DNA of 64,000 nt, from positions 310,001 through 374,000 of the forward strand of contig JAWKTV010000002.1 in the NCBI GenBank assembly GCA_041398905.1. Reading direction: 5' to 3'. The DNA comes from JAWKTV01 sp041398905 (GTDB lineage Bacteria > Planctomycetota > Planctomycetia > Planctomycetales > Planctomycetaceae). Under the pieces are notes generated by a model that was not told the DNA's origin, did no database searches, and was given only the letters and a program-made list of their open reading frames with translations. Of the stretch, positions 40,120 through 51,299 are shown one piece after another (within the stretch, counting starts at the first letter, position 1; each line of letters begins with the position of its first letter). Position numbers and translations under genes: made by a program.

Positions 40120-40977
40120 CTAACCCTGAGGCTGCTCACCGGGGACCATCACCATCCAGCCGACGCCAAACTTGTCCTGCAGCATGCCGAAGCTCGGTGA
40201 CCAGAAGGTCGGGGTGAGGGGCATCACCACCTGGCCGCCCGCGGCGAGCGCATCGAACGTCCGCTGAGCATCGGCCGCCGTGGGGACCGACATCGCCAGT
40301 TGAAAGCCTTGAAAGCGGCCTCCGTCCTGTTCCGAGCAGCCATCGGATGCGAGCACCTGTGTCTGCCCGATGGTGAAGTCGCAGTGCATCACCTTGTGCT
40401 CGAAGCCCGCTTGCAGCATGCCTTCCGGAGGCGGTTCCGGACTGTCGCTGTGCCGCATCAGCATGCCGACCTGCGCGCCCGCCGCATGCTTGTAGAACTC
40501 GAGCGCTACTTCGCAACGGCCGCCGAAGAACAGATACGGCTGCACCGTCGCGGCCTTGAGTGCGAGCGTCTGCCGCAGCCCCTCTTCGTGCCTCGACGCC
40601 GAGCCATCGACATCGATCTCGGCGAAATCCTCCATCTCGTACAGGGGCCGAATGTCGATGTCCGAATCCTCGATCATCGGGTTCGGGCACTTCTTGACCC
40701 ACTCGATGGCGTGATCGAGGGAGTCGACGGTCCATAGCCAGTAGCCAGCGATCAATTCGTTGGTTTCGGCGAACGGCCCGCGGGTGACGGTGCGGTCCGG
40801 GCCCTTGAAGTGCACTCGGGCCGCCTCTGAGCTGGGCTTCAGCCCCTCGCCCGCTTCCATGATGCCCGCCTTCACCAGTTCTTCGTTGTACTGTCCCATC
40901 GCAGTCAGCAGTTCCATGCTGGGCATTTCTCCCCGTTCCGAACTGGGGGTGGCTTTGACGATCACCATGACTTTCAT
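40120..40977 (-). CDS. YCII domain fused to PhnB/VOC domain
   Basis: A 285-residue fusion. Residues 1-120 form a YCII domain (MKVMVIVKATP, TRGPFAETNELIAGYWLW, DIRPLYEMEDF; the DGPF signature reads RGPF). Residues 145-285 form a PhnB-type VOC domain (VQPYLFFGGRCEVALEFYKHAAGA, HCDFTIGQTQVLASDG, VVMPLTPTFWSPSFGMLQDKFGVGWMVMV) of the glyoxalase/bleomycin-resistance superfamily. The domain may bind or transform a small molecule. The start is ATG 40977. It is the second gene of the sigma-led cluster, 143 bases after it. Confidence 0.9.
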   Translation of the reverse strand: MKVMVIVKATPSSERGEMPSMELLTAMGQYNEELVKAGIMEAGEGLKPSSEAARVHFKGPDRTVTRGPFAETNELIAGYWLWTVDSLDHAIEWVKKCPNPMIEDSDIDIRPLYEMEDFAEIDVDGSASRHEEGLRQTLALKAATVQPYLFFGGRCEVALEFYKHAAGAQVGMLMRHSDSPEPPPEGMLQAGFEHKVMHCDFTIGQTQVLASDGCSEQDGGRFQGFQLAMSVPTAADAQRTFDALAAGGQVVMPLTPTFWSPSFGMLQDKFGVGWMVMVPGEQPQG

Positions 40978-40995
40978 TGCGGCTCTCCCATAAGA

Positions 40996-41015
40996 AGTTG
41001 TCGATTCAATCGCCG
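40996..41015 (-). promoter_or_regulatory. Upstream motif shared by two YCII genes (copy 1)
   Basis: On the minus strand CGGCGATTGAATCGACAACT, 18 bases before the start of the YCII-VOC gene and near-identical to 39516-39535. It lies in the gap between the sigma gene and the VOC-fusion gene, so this gene may have its own promoter. Confidence 0.4.
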
Positions 41016-41120
41016 TCATGCGGCGGCTGGTTGGCCCAACTTGAACACGTTGTTTGGAGATCGTCGAACGGCGCCCGTGGGGATCGACATCGTTTCGCAA
41101 AGAATCCGAAGAATGTCGAA

Positions 41121-42380
41121 TCACCCGGGCGGGCTGAGCTGATCCAGTCGTCTCTGAAGATGCCGTCGCTCAGGTTCCTGCTCCGCCAGTTGAAGCGCGC
41201 GCCCCAGCGAGTCCCGCGCTGCGGTGATCCGCCCGGCGCGCGCCAGCAGCTCACCCCGCACGGCATGGGCGAGATGGTAGCGGTCAAGTGGTCCTTCCCC
41301 GACCAGCCGCTCGACGATCGCCAAGCCTGCCAGCGGACCATCCCGCATCGCGATGGCGACCGCGCGGTTCAGTTCGACGACCGGTGTCGGCTCGATCCGC
41401 AGCAGGACGTCATACAGCGCGGCGATCTCGTTCCAATCGGTCGCCTGATACGTCTCTGCCGCGGCATGGACGCCGGAAATTGCCGCCTGCACCGCGTAAC
41501 TCCCAACGGTGCCACTCGCCAGCGACCGCCGCACCAGCTCAGTCCCTTCCGCGATCATCTCGCGATTCCAGCGTTTGCGGTCCTGGTCCTCCAGCAGCAC
41601 GATGTCACCGTCGGCGGAGACCCGCGCCTCGCGGCGAGACTCGTGCAACAGCATCAGCGCGAGCAGACCCATCACATCCGGACCGGGAAGCAGATCGAGC
41701 AGCAACCGGGCGAGCCGGATCGCCTCGGCCGACAGGTCGGCCCGCGTCGCCGCCGCTCCGGTCGACGCCGAGTAGCCTTCATTGAATACCAGATAGACCA
41801 CGCGCAGGACCGCATCCAGCCGGTCGGGCAAGTCTGCAGCGGAGGGGACGACGTACGGGATACCAGCCCCACGAATCTTGGCTTTGCCCCGCACAATCCG
41901 CTGAGCCATGCCGGCTGGCGAAGTGAGATACGCATGCGCGATCTCCTCCGTCGTCAGTCCGCAAACCTCGCGCAGAGTGAGCGGCACCTGCGTCAGTGGA
42001 TCGATCGCGGGGTGACAACAGGTGAAGATCAGCCGCAAGCGATCGTCCGCGACCTCCCAGTCCGCCCGCGACTCGTTCCCCGCCGCGATCGTTTGGAACC
42101 GCGCCGCGACATCCGGATACAAACGACGCAGGTGCGCTTCACGTCGCAGTCGGTCGATCATCCGGAAGCGACCGGCGGACACCAGCCACGTCCGTGGAGT
42201 CTTGGGGACGCCCTCCCGCGGCCACTGCTCGGTCGCCGCCGCGAACGCCTCCTGCAACGCCTCCTCCGCAAGGTCGAAGTCGCCCAGCAGCCGAATCAGC
42301 GTCGCCAGCACCAGCCGCGACTCCCGCGCGTAAACGGCGGAGATCGACTCGTCGACGCGCGTGCGGGATTCTCCGGACAT
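41121..42380 (-). CDS. ECF42-like sigma factor with long C-terminal extension
   Basis: A 419-residue sigma factor. Region 2 (VLATLIRLLGDFDLAEEALQEAFAAA, PRTWLVSAGRFRMIDRLRRE) and region 4 (LTLREVCGLTTEEIAHAYLT, MAQRIVRGKAKIR) occupy the first ~180 residues. About 230 more follow, with TPR-like helices (NEGYSASTGAA, YQATDWNEIAALYDVLL, NRAVAIAMRDGPLAGLAIVE, YHLAHAVRGELLARAGR), the layout of group ECF42, which lacks anti-sigma factors and is linked to DGPF proteins. The extension is thought to control activity. The start is ATG 42380. It heads the cluster running down to 37997. Confidence 0.9.
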   Translation of the reverse strand: MSGESRTRVDESISAVYARESRLVLATLIRLLGDFDLAEEALQEAFAAATEQWPREGVPKTPRTWLVSAGRFRMIDRLRREAHLRRLYPDVAARFQTIAAGNESRADWEVADDRLRLIFTCCHPAIDPLTQVPLTLREVCGLTTEEIAHAYLTSPAGMAQRIVRGKAKIRGAGIPYVVPSAADLPDRLDAVLRVVYLVFNEGYSASTGAAATRADLSAEAIRLARLLLDLLPGPDVMGLLALMLLHESRREARVSADGDIVLLEDQDRKRWNREMIAEGTELVRRSLASGTVGSYAVQAAISGVHAAAETYQATDWNEIAALYDVLLRIEPTPVVELNRAVAIAMRDGPLAGLAIVERLVGEGPLDRYHLAHAVRGELLARAGRITAARDSLGRALQLAEQEPERRHLQRRLDQLSPPG

Positions 42381-42544
42381 GCGAGTGGCGACAAAGGGAC
42401 TGGCCGCTGCGGGGCCGAGAAGAACAGTCGATGTCGCGCGAACGGAGTCGGCGACTTGACGACGGATGCAACCTGACGGCGACCCTCTATCATTAGAATG
42501 ATCCCGACCACGAAAGTGAACGAGCAACCCGCGCGGACAGACTG

Positions 42545-42712
42545 ATGCGTTACTACCTCGGAATGGTCCTGCAGTTTCTCGCGCTCGTATTCCTGCCCAT
42601 GCTCATCTACTGGCAGTTGCAGTTCGGCTTCGACCTGATCTGGATGCCGAGCCTGCTGCTTGTCGGCATCCTGATTTTTACGGCCGGACATATCCTGCGG
42701 GAGAAGCAGTGA
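42545..42712 (+). CDS. Small membrane protein
   Basis: 55 residues starting MRYYLGMVLQFLALVF with two hydrophobic helices (about 6-22 and 32-48: LIWMPSLLLVGILIFTAGHI). Its TGA stop (42710-42712) overlaps by one base the ATG of the next gene, so the two are translationally coupled. No family recognised. It is likely an inner-membrane partner of the downstream exported beta-propeller protein; that is inferred only from the coupling. Confidence 0.65.
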   Translation: MRYYLGMVLQFLALVFLPMLIYWQLQFGFDLIWMPSLLLVGILIFTAGHILREKQ

Positions 42713-44844
42713 TGCTCGGGCTTGGCACGGGTTCGACACGCCAGCCCGGCCGCGGGTTGTGCGTCGCGTGCCTTGCCATACTGCTTGCCGTGTTGGCGAC
42801 CCCATCCAGCCTGTGCGGGCAGCAGGCCCGTGGAAAGCGCGAGGCGGTACTCGTCAACGTCTCCGCGACCGCGACGCGGCAGGTGGCGACCGCGCTCGAC
42901 CTGCTCGCCGCCGAACAATGGCAACCAGCGCTCGAACTGCTGACCGATCTGCAGCAGCGGCAACCCGACGACCTCGTGGAAGTCGAGCCGCGGCGATTCC
43001 TCCGGGCCGGCCTGGTCGCGGAGCTGCTGCGGCTGCAGCTCGCGGCCAACCCGCGAGACTCCGGACCGCCGATCGCGCGAAATCGGGTGGTCGTGCCACT
43101 CGCGGAACAGGCGGCCCGCGCCTGGGAGACAGGCGACCTCGACGGCGCGGCCAGGCTGTGGAGCCTGCTGCTGCGACCAGCCAGCGAAACGATCTCCGCC
43201 GCCGCACCCTGGAGTCCGCCTCACCCCAGGCCGTTCGATACCGGAGCCGCGCCGGCCGCACCGATCACGGTCACGCCGAGCAACGTCACGCCGGAATCCG
43301 CCACGCTCACCGCCGCCGATCTGCTGGCCCGGCTCGCGCTCGTCGAGATCATGCAGGGGGACAAGGTCGCAGCCGCTCGCGCCATCGAAAGACTCGCCGC
43401 TGTTGAGCCTCCCCACGTTGGCTCGATCGCCGGCCGCGATGGCCTGCTGGCGACCACGCTGTCCGAGGTGCTGGAGGAGTCGCAGGCCTGGCGCTTGGAC
43501 GCGAGCAGAGATCGACACTTTCGTTCGGTCAGAATTCCCGCCGGCAACAACGCTTCGCCCAGCGCCGTGAGGTCCGAAGTCGTCGCATGGCGAATCGCGG
43601 TTCAGCCCTGCGATGTCGCTGCGACCGCCGCCGGCACGTCCCCCTTTCGACACCCGCCCGCCCGGCTCGAATCGATCCCGGCTGTCAACGGCGCTGCGGT
43701 CTTCGTCCAGGACGCCCACGGCATCAGGGCGATTGATATCGCGCTGGGGAGACCCCTCTGGCCCACCGGCGCCCCCGACGACGACGGCATGATCTACCGC
43801 GATCCGCAACCTGACGACACCGAGCTGACCCGCCCCGTCCGGGGCCGCCGGCTGTACCGCCCCGCGATCGACGGCGGACGCCTGATCGCCGTCACAGGGC
43901 CACATCTCGGTTACGCTTCCCCCCGTGAACCGCGAGCCATCTTCAGCAGCCTCACCTGCCTCGATGTCGATCGACAGGAGGGCAAGCTGCTGTGGTCCGT
44001 TACCGCCGAGACCCTGCTCACTCAGGCCAACTGGCGATTCTCCGGTTCACCCATCGCCGCCGACGACCGGGTCTTCGTCCCTCTCCGCCGGTCGGAGCCG
44101 ACCCCCATGCTGGGAGTCGCGTGCGTCGATGCACGGGACGGTCGGCTGCTCTGGAACCGCGAGGTCTGCACACTGCTCGAAGATGTCCCGCCCACGATTC
44201 ACGTGGCCACCGCCGACCAGCTCCGGTTTGGCGAGGGACAAGTCTTCATCAGTGGCGACTTCGGCGCGACCGCGTCCCTCGGCGCCGAGCGCGGTCAAAT
44301 CGATTGGATCACTCAGGACCCACCGCTCGCCTGGTTCGATGCGGCGGACCGCGAGCAACCGGCGGCCGCCGACCACCCCGGCCTGCTACACCGCGCCGCC
44401 TGGTATGGAGTGACGCACGATGACCAGACCGTGCAGGCGCTCGACGCCATCACCGGGGCGATTCTGTGGCAAACACCGTTGCGCGGAAAACTGCGACAGG
44501 TGGTCGGGGTGCAGGGGGGCGTCCTCGTCGTCGCTGGTGACTTCGTGTGGGGACTCGATTCCGACAGCGGCCATCCGCTCTGGCGGTTCGGCTACGACGA
44601 TCCCGCCGGAGCGATCCACGGACAGGCGACCATCGCCGGCCGCCATTGCCTGTGGTGTACCCGCGAGGAACTGTTCACAATCGATCTGGTGACTGGACTC
44701 GCGGTGCGTCGCCTGCCGCTCCGCGCGGGCTGGGGCATCGACACCGGCCACCTCATTACCGCCGGCGATCAACTCCTGCTCTCCAGCGATCTGGAAACGA
44801 TTTGTCTTCGACCAGCACGGACGCAGGAGCCGCAGCCAGAATGA
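42712..44844 (+). CDS. Exported PQQ-type beta-propeller protein
   Basis: 710 residues with a signal peptide (CVACLAILLAVLATPSSLCGQ). An N-terminal helical part (QVATALDLLAAEQWQPALELL, AARAWETGDLDGAARLW) is followed by PQQ/BamB-like blades (GKLLWSVTAETLL, DGRLLWNREVCTL, TGAILWQTPLRGKLR, SGHPLWRFGYDD). The architecture is a shorter version of that at 6874-11457. Alcohol-dehydrogenase catalytic residues are not visible, so a binding or scaffold role is likely. ATG 42712 overlaps the stop of the preceding small membrane protein gene. Confidence 0.85.
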   Translation: MLGLGTGSTRQPGRGLCVACLAILLAVLATPSSLCGQQARGKREAVLVNVSATATRQVATALDLLAAEQWQPALELLTDLQQRQPDDLVEVEPRRFLRAGLVAELLRLQLAANPRDSGPPIARNRVVVPLAEQAARAWETGDLDGAARLWSLLLRPASETISAAAPWSPPHPRPFDTGAAPAAPITVTPSNVTPESATLTAADLLARLALVEIMQGDKVAAARAIERLAAVEPPHVGSIAGRDGLLATTLSEVLEESQAWRLDASRDRHFRSVRIPAGNNASPSAVRSEVVAWRIAVQPCDVAATAAGTSPFRHPPARLESIPAVNGAAVFVQDAHGIRAIDIALGRPLWPTGAPDDDGMIYRDPQPDDTELTRPVRGRRLYRPAIDGGRLIAVTGPHLGYASPREPRAIFSSLTCLDVDRQEGKLLWSVTAETLLTQANWRFSGSPIAADDRVFVPLRRSEPTPMLGVACVDARDGRLLWNREVCTLLEDVPPTIHVATADQLRFGEGQVFISGDFGATASLGAERGQIDWITQDPPLAWFDAADREQPAAADHPGLLHRAAWYGVTHDDQTVQALDAITGAILWQTPLRGKLRQVVGVQGGVLVVAGDFVWGLDSDSGHPLWRFGYDDPAGAIHGQATIAGRHCLWCTREELFTIDLVTGLAVRRLPLRAGWGIDTGHLITAGDQLLLSSDLETICLRPARTQEPQPE

Positions 44845-44969
44845 CGGCACTCAGTAACGACACCGGCAGCCCTGCGGCGATACATGAGGCTCGAGCCCGA
44901 TCCACAACGGCATCGAGCCGCCTGTCGCGGAACCATCCATCTCCAAGTCCTCAACGAGCCTGACCCGCT

Positions 44970-46298
44970 TTGAGCCGTCCCGTCCTCAACCCGCGCGTGG
45001 TCGCTGGAGTTTTGCTGCTGGCGACACTCCTGCGGGTCGCCGCGCTCTGGCACTGGTCCGCCGAGTTGACGACCGAGCGGGATGCCTACCTGGGAATCGC
45101 CGCGGGGTTGCGGGAGGGTCGGGGGTTCTCGTCGCCCGGCACCACCGAGCCCACGGCGTTTCGCCCGCCACTCTACCCGCTGGTGCTCGCGGCTTCGCCG
45201 CTGCCGCAGATCGGTACGTGGGTGGCGATCGTCAACCTGTTCGCCGGAGTCGGCACGGTCTGGTTGACGCTCCGCCTCGGCTCGCAACTCGGTCTGCCGC
45301 CGGAGGGAGCGATTGTCGCGGGACTGCTCATCGCCTGTGACCCGCTGCTGTTGAGCTACACCGCACAGCCGATGACCGAATCGCTCTGCACCTTGCTGAC
45401 GACGGCGACGCTGCTGGCGTGGACGCGACTGAAGATGCCGGACCTGGATGCGGGGAATCTCGTTCGCGCTCAGGAACTGGCTTCGTCCGCGGGGACGGCG
45501 GCACGATGTGCCGTCGCGGGCGTGCTGTTCGGGCTGTGCGTACTCTGCCGTCCCACCGCGTGGGTGTGGGGCGGACTGGGGCTAATGTGGCTGGTGTGGG
45601 GTCAGCGCCGGCCTCACCAAGCGCAACATGTCGGGATTGGTGACCGTGGAGGGGCGCGAGTCTTCGCGCTCGTGGCCGGTATCGCCGTTGTCGTCGCCCC
45701 GTGGGTCATCCGCAATACTGTTGTGTTCGGCAGGCCGATCCTGACGACCACCCACGGCGGGTACACTTTGCTGTTGGGCAACAATCCGGAGTTCTACGCG
45801 GAAGTCGTGCACCAACCCTGGGGGACAACCTGGGATGGCTCGCACGGCGGCGGCCAAGCCGCCTGGGCGAAGCGCCTGCAAGCTCGTCTCGATGCGGAAG
45901 GCGTTCGCGGCGAACTCGCCACCGATCGCTCGCTGTCCGCAGAGGCGCGGAGGCACATCATCGCCCAACCGCTTTCGTTCCTGCAGGCTTGCCTGCTGCG
46001 GCTCGCCCGATTCTGGAATGGCGTGCCACAGGGATCCGCGGCGGCTGGTCTGCCGGGCAAGGTGCTGATTGTGCTCGGACTCTGGTATGCCGCCGAGTAC
46101 CTGTTGGCGTTCCGGGGGTTATGGAAGGTGATTCAAGGCCGGGAGGCTCAGTGGACTCTGGCGGTACTACTGGTGCTGGCTTTCACCGCGGTCCATCTGA
46201 TTTACTGGTCAAATGTCCGCATGCGGGCACCGGTCATGCCGGTCGTGACGCTGCTCGCGGCGCACGGGCTGAAGCCTCGCGCTCGCCAACTGCTGTAG
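44970..46298 (+). CDS. GT39-type membrane glycosyltransferase
   Basis: 442 residues with about nine to ten hydrophobic helices and the N-terminal pattern of the ArnT/PMT superfamily: a first helix, then the acidic loop TERDAYLGIAAGLREGRGFS (the conserved acidic residues of GT-C enzymes) and FRPPLYPLVLA. Such enzymes transfer sugars from polyprenyl phosphates on the outer face of the inner membrane. The start is TTG 44970. It follows the propeller gene by 125 bases. The acceptor is unknown. Confidence 0.85.
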   Translation: MSRPVLNPRVVAGVLLLATLLRVAALWHWSAELTTERDAYLGIAAGLREGRGFSSPGTTEPTAFRPPLYPLVLAASPLPQIGTWVAIVNLFAGVGTVWLTLRLGSQLGLPPEGAIVAGLLIACDPLLLSYTAQPMTESLCTLLTTATLLAWTRLKMPDLDAGNLVRAQELASSAGTAARCAVAGVLFGLCVLCRPTAWVWGGLGLMWLVWGQRRPHQAQHVGIGDRGGARVFALVAGIAVVVAPWVIRNTVVFGRPILTTTHGGYTLLLGNNPEFYAEVVHQPWGTTWDGSHGGGQAAWAKRLQARLDAEGVRGELATDRSLSAEARRHIIAQPLSFLQACLLRLARFWNGVPQGSAAAGLPGKVLIVLGLWYAAEYLLAFRGLWKVIQGREAQWTLAVLLVLAFTAVHLIYWSNVRMRAPVMPVVTLLAAHGLKPRARQLL

Positions 46299-46616
46299 CG
46301 ACTGTAACACATGTAACGATTAGCTAACGCTGGTAAACAGGGCTGACATTAGTGTCTATGCGATGATGTTGACGCTTCTCCGCAGCCTGAAATGCCGCGT
46401 TTGCGCTGTTTACTCAAGTTCCCGCTCTCGCCGGCGCTAAGCTCTTGCATAGTCTCGCTCGACTGGCGATCGATTTGCGGAATCGTACCGGATTCCCGGT
46501 GGCAGTCGTTTGAATCGTAGCCGGGACTCTGGCAGCATGGAGGTGCGGACGTTGCGTGCTGGATGCGTTGAACAGTTTGTCCTGTCTGTCGGGACTTTGG
46601 GAAGAGGAGACCAATC
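46299..46616. other. Upstream region of the YTV-repeat gene with TGTAAC direct repeats
   Basis: 318 bases. Just after the glycosyltransferase stop, TGTAAC recurs at 46303 and 46312 with a 9-base period, followed by a related CTAACG at 46324. This resembles the half-site upstream of the ECF sigma gene (30634). The ribosome site GAGGAGA is 6 bases before the YTV gene. No small gene seen. Confidence 0.45.
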
Positions 46617-47993
46617 ATGAGTCGCTTGCTCTTTGGAGTTGCCCTGGCGGTCGCGTTTGCGGCGGGTCCGGGTGGTTTGGAGGCGGGCTGGTTTTGTGGA
46701 GCCGGTCGGTACTCGTGCTGCCCGACCCCCTGTTGCCAGCCCACAGCCTGCTACACAAGCTGTCGAGTTGAGCGGCAAACCTGCTATCGCACGGTTTATC
46801 AGACTTGTTACGAACCGCAGCAGGAAACGTGCTATCGCACGGTGCAGGATGTGGTGTGGAACGACGTGCAGGAAACGTGCTATCGCACGCTGACGGAGAC
46901 GGCTGAGCGCGAAGAGCAGTACACCGTGCAGCGGCCAATCTTCGAGACGAGCTACACCGAGCACAGCTATCAGGTGCAGAAGCCGGTGTGGGAAACCAAC
47001 TACCGCGAGCATAGCTATCAGGTGCAGAAGCCGGTGTGGGAGAACCAGCAGGTGTGCCGCACGGTGATGCGTCCGGTGACGGAGACGATCCAGCAGCAGT
47101 ACTGCCGGACAGTGATGCGTCAGGTGACCGAGACGATCAACCAGGAGCGGTGCTACACGGTGATGCGTCCCGTCCGACTGACCCGCACCGTTCGTCGCGT
47201 GGTGCCGAGGTGGGTGACGCAGCAGCAGTACATTCCGGGTCCCCGCGTCCCACGCATCGTGCCGGATCAGTGTGGCCGGCCGCGGTTCTGCATGGTGCAA
47301 TGCCCGGGTCGCACGGTTTGTCGTCAGGTCTGCTGCCCGCAGACGGTCGAGTGTCAGGTGCCGGTGACGACGTACTGCCCGCAAGTCGTGCGTCAAAGCT
47401 GCCCGGTGCAGGTCTGCCGCTTCGTGCCGGAGCAGGTCACCGAGACTCGTCCGGTGCAGGTCTGCCGGATGGTTCCCGAGCAGGTGACGGAGAACGTCCG
47501 GACCTGTCGCTGGGTTTGTGAGACGCAGACCTGTCAGATTCCATACCGTACCTGCCGGATGGTCTGCGAGACCAAGACCTGCCGCGTGCCGGTGCAGACC
47601 TGCAAAATGGTGTGCGAGACGCTGACCCGCAAGGTGCCGTACTGCACCCAGCGAGTTGTCCCGTATACGGTGACCCGGAAGGTCGCTCAAACCGTCTGCC
47701 GTCAGGTGCCGTACACGGTGACTCGCATGGTGGCCCGGTGTGTGCCGCAGCAGATTCCTTACGAGGTGTGCCGCATCGTGCCGGTGCAGAATTGCTGCCC
47801 GACCAACCCCTGCGGTTACGGTCCGAGCGGCTACGGCTCGACCCCGTGCAGCAGTTGCTCGACCGGGGACGTGCAGCCCTATGACGCGTATCGTCCGGTT
47901 CCGGCCGATGAGCCAACGCCCGCGAACAGCCCGGCGCAGGAAGAGTCATCGGGCCCCAGCGTCTCGCCAACGCCCGGCGGAGCGGACGCCTGA
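46617..47993 (+). CDS. Cys-rich YTV-repeat surface protein
   Basis: 458 residues with a signal peptide (MSRLLFGVALAVAFAAGPGGLEA). The mature protein is built from short repeats rich in Cys, Tyr, Val and Thr: CYRTV at 56 and 72 and CYRTL at 88, two tandem 16-residue units around HSYQVQKPVWE (113-143), CRTVMRxVTETI units at 147 and 163, and CRMVCET/CKMVCET units further on. This matches the planctomycete YTV-type proteins, proposed cell-wall components that could be cross-linked by disulfides. About 50 Cys and no enzymatic motif. A perfect-stem terminator follows. Confidence 0.88.
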   Translation: MSRLLFGVALAVAFAAGPGGLEAGWFCGAGRYSCCPTPCCQPTACYTSCRVERQTCYRTVYQTCYEPQQETCYRTVQDVVWNDVQETCYRTLTETAEREEQYTVQRPIFETSYTEHSYQVQKPVWETNYREHSYQVQKPVWENQQVCRTVMRPVTETIQQQYCRTVMRQVTETINQERCYTVMRPVRLTRTVRRVVPRWVTQQQYIPGPRVPRIVPDQCGRPRFCMVQCPGRTVCRQVCCPQTVECQVPVTTYCPQVVRQSCPVQVCRFVPEQVTETRPVQVCRMVPEQVTENVRTCRWVCETQTCQIPYRTCRMVCETKTCRVPVQTCKMVCETLTRKVPYCTQRVVPYTVTRKVAQTVCRQVPYTVTRMVARCVPQQIPYEVCRIVPVQNCCPTNPCGYGPSGYGSTPCSSCSTGDVQPYDAYRPVPADEPTPANSPAQEESSGPSVSPTPGGADA

Positions 47994-48032
47994 TCGACTG
48001 ACCTGTCGAAACCAGGGAAGCGAAAGTTGTTC

Positions 48033-48077
48033 GCCCCGGCCGCCGCGTGCTCAGTACGCGGCGGCCGGGGCCATTTT
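48033..48077 (+). terminator. Rho-independent terminator after the YTV-repeat gene
   Basis: A perfect 16-base stem (GCCCCGGCCGCCGCGT at 48033-48048, its complement at 48056-48071) with a 7-base loop, followed by CATTTT. It lies 40 bases after the stop and between two convergent genes. Confidence 0.85.
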
Positions 48078-48149
48078 GTGCGCATTGGAAGCCACCAAGG
48101 CCCGGGCGATACCTGCACCGGGCCAGGAACAGCGGAGCGAAGCGACAGG

Positions 48150-50945
<2,796 letters not shown>

Positions 50946-51299
50946 GTGGCGGGACAAGAAAAGACGCGGTCGACGGGTTGTGAAGCGAACCCGGAACATC
51001 GCACGCGGTGCGGCGAGAGTCAAGCAGCCGGCAAATGCCGATCCGCCGCGTCCGCTCCACGTTGGGAGATCGGGAGCACAGTGACCGATGAGTCGCCGGG
51101 GCTCCGGGGGGAGTCGCGCGAGCGACCGCCGCCAATGAGCTGGACTGAAACACAGAGGTGACGGCACAACACGGTCCGCAGTCGCGGACCGCGCGGGACG
51201 CAACTTGCAGCTCCCGTTTCGTCCTGAACCGTCCCATCCACCAAATCCGTTTGATAGACTGGAGCCCTGGTTGACTGCGTTACCACCGAGGGGGATGTG
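50946..51299. other. Divergent intergenic region
   Basis: 354 bases between mutS and the DUF1549/DUF1553 gene. It should hold both promoters. GAGGGGG stands 5 bases before the downstream ATG at 51300. No gene, repeat or clear promoter seen. Confidence 0.5.

Noticed and set aside
46617..47993. CRISPR or DNA-level satellite explanation for the repeated sequence
   Set aside because: The repeats are protein-level and in frame, without regular spacers.
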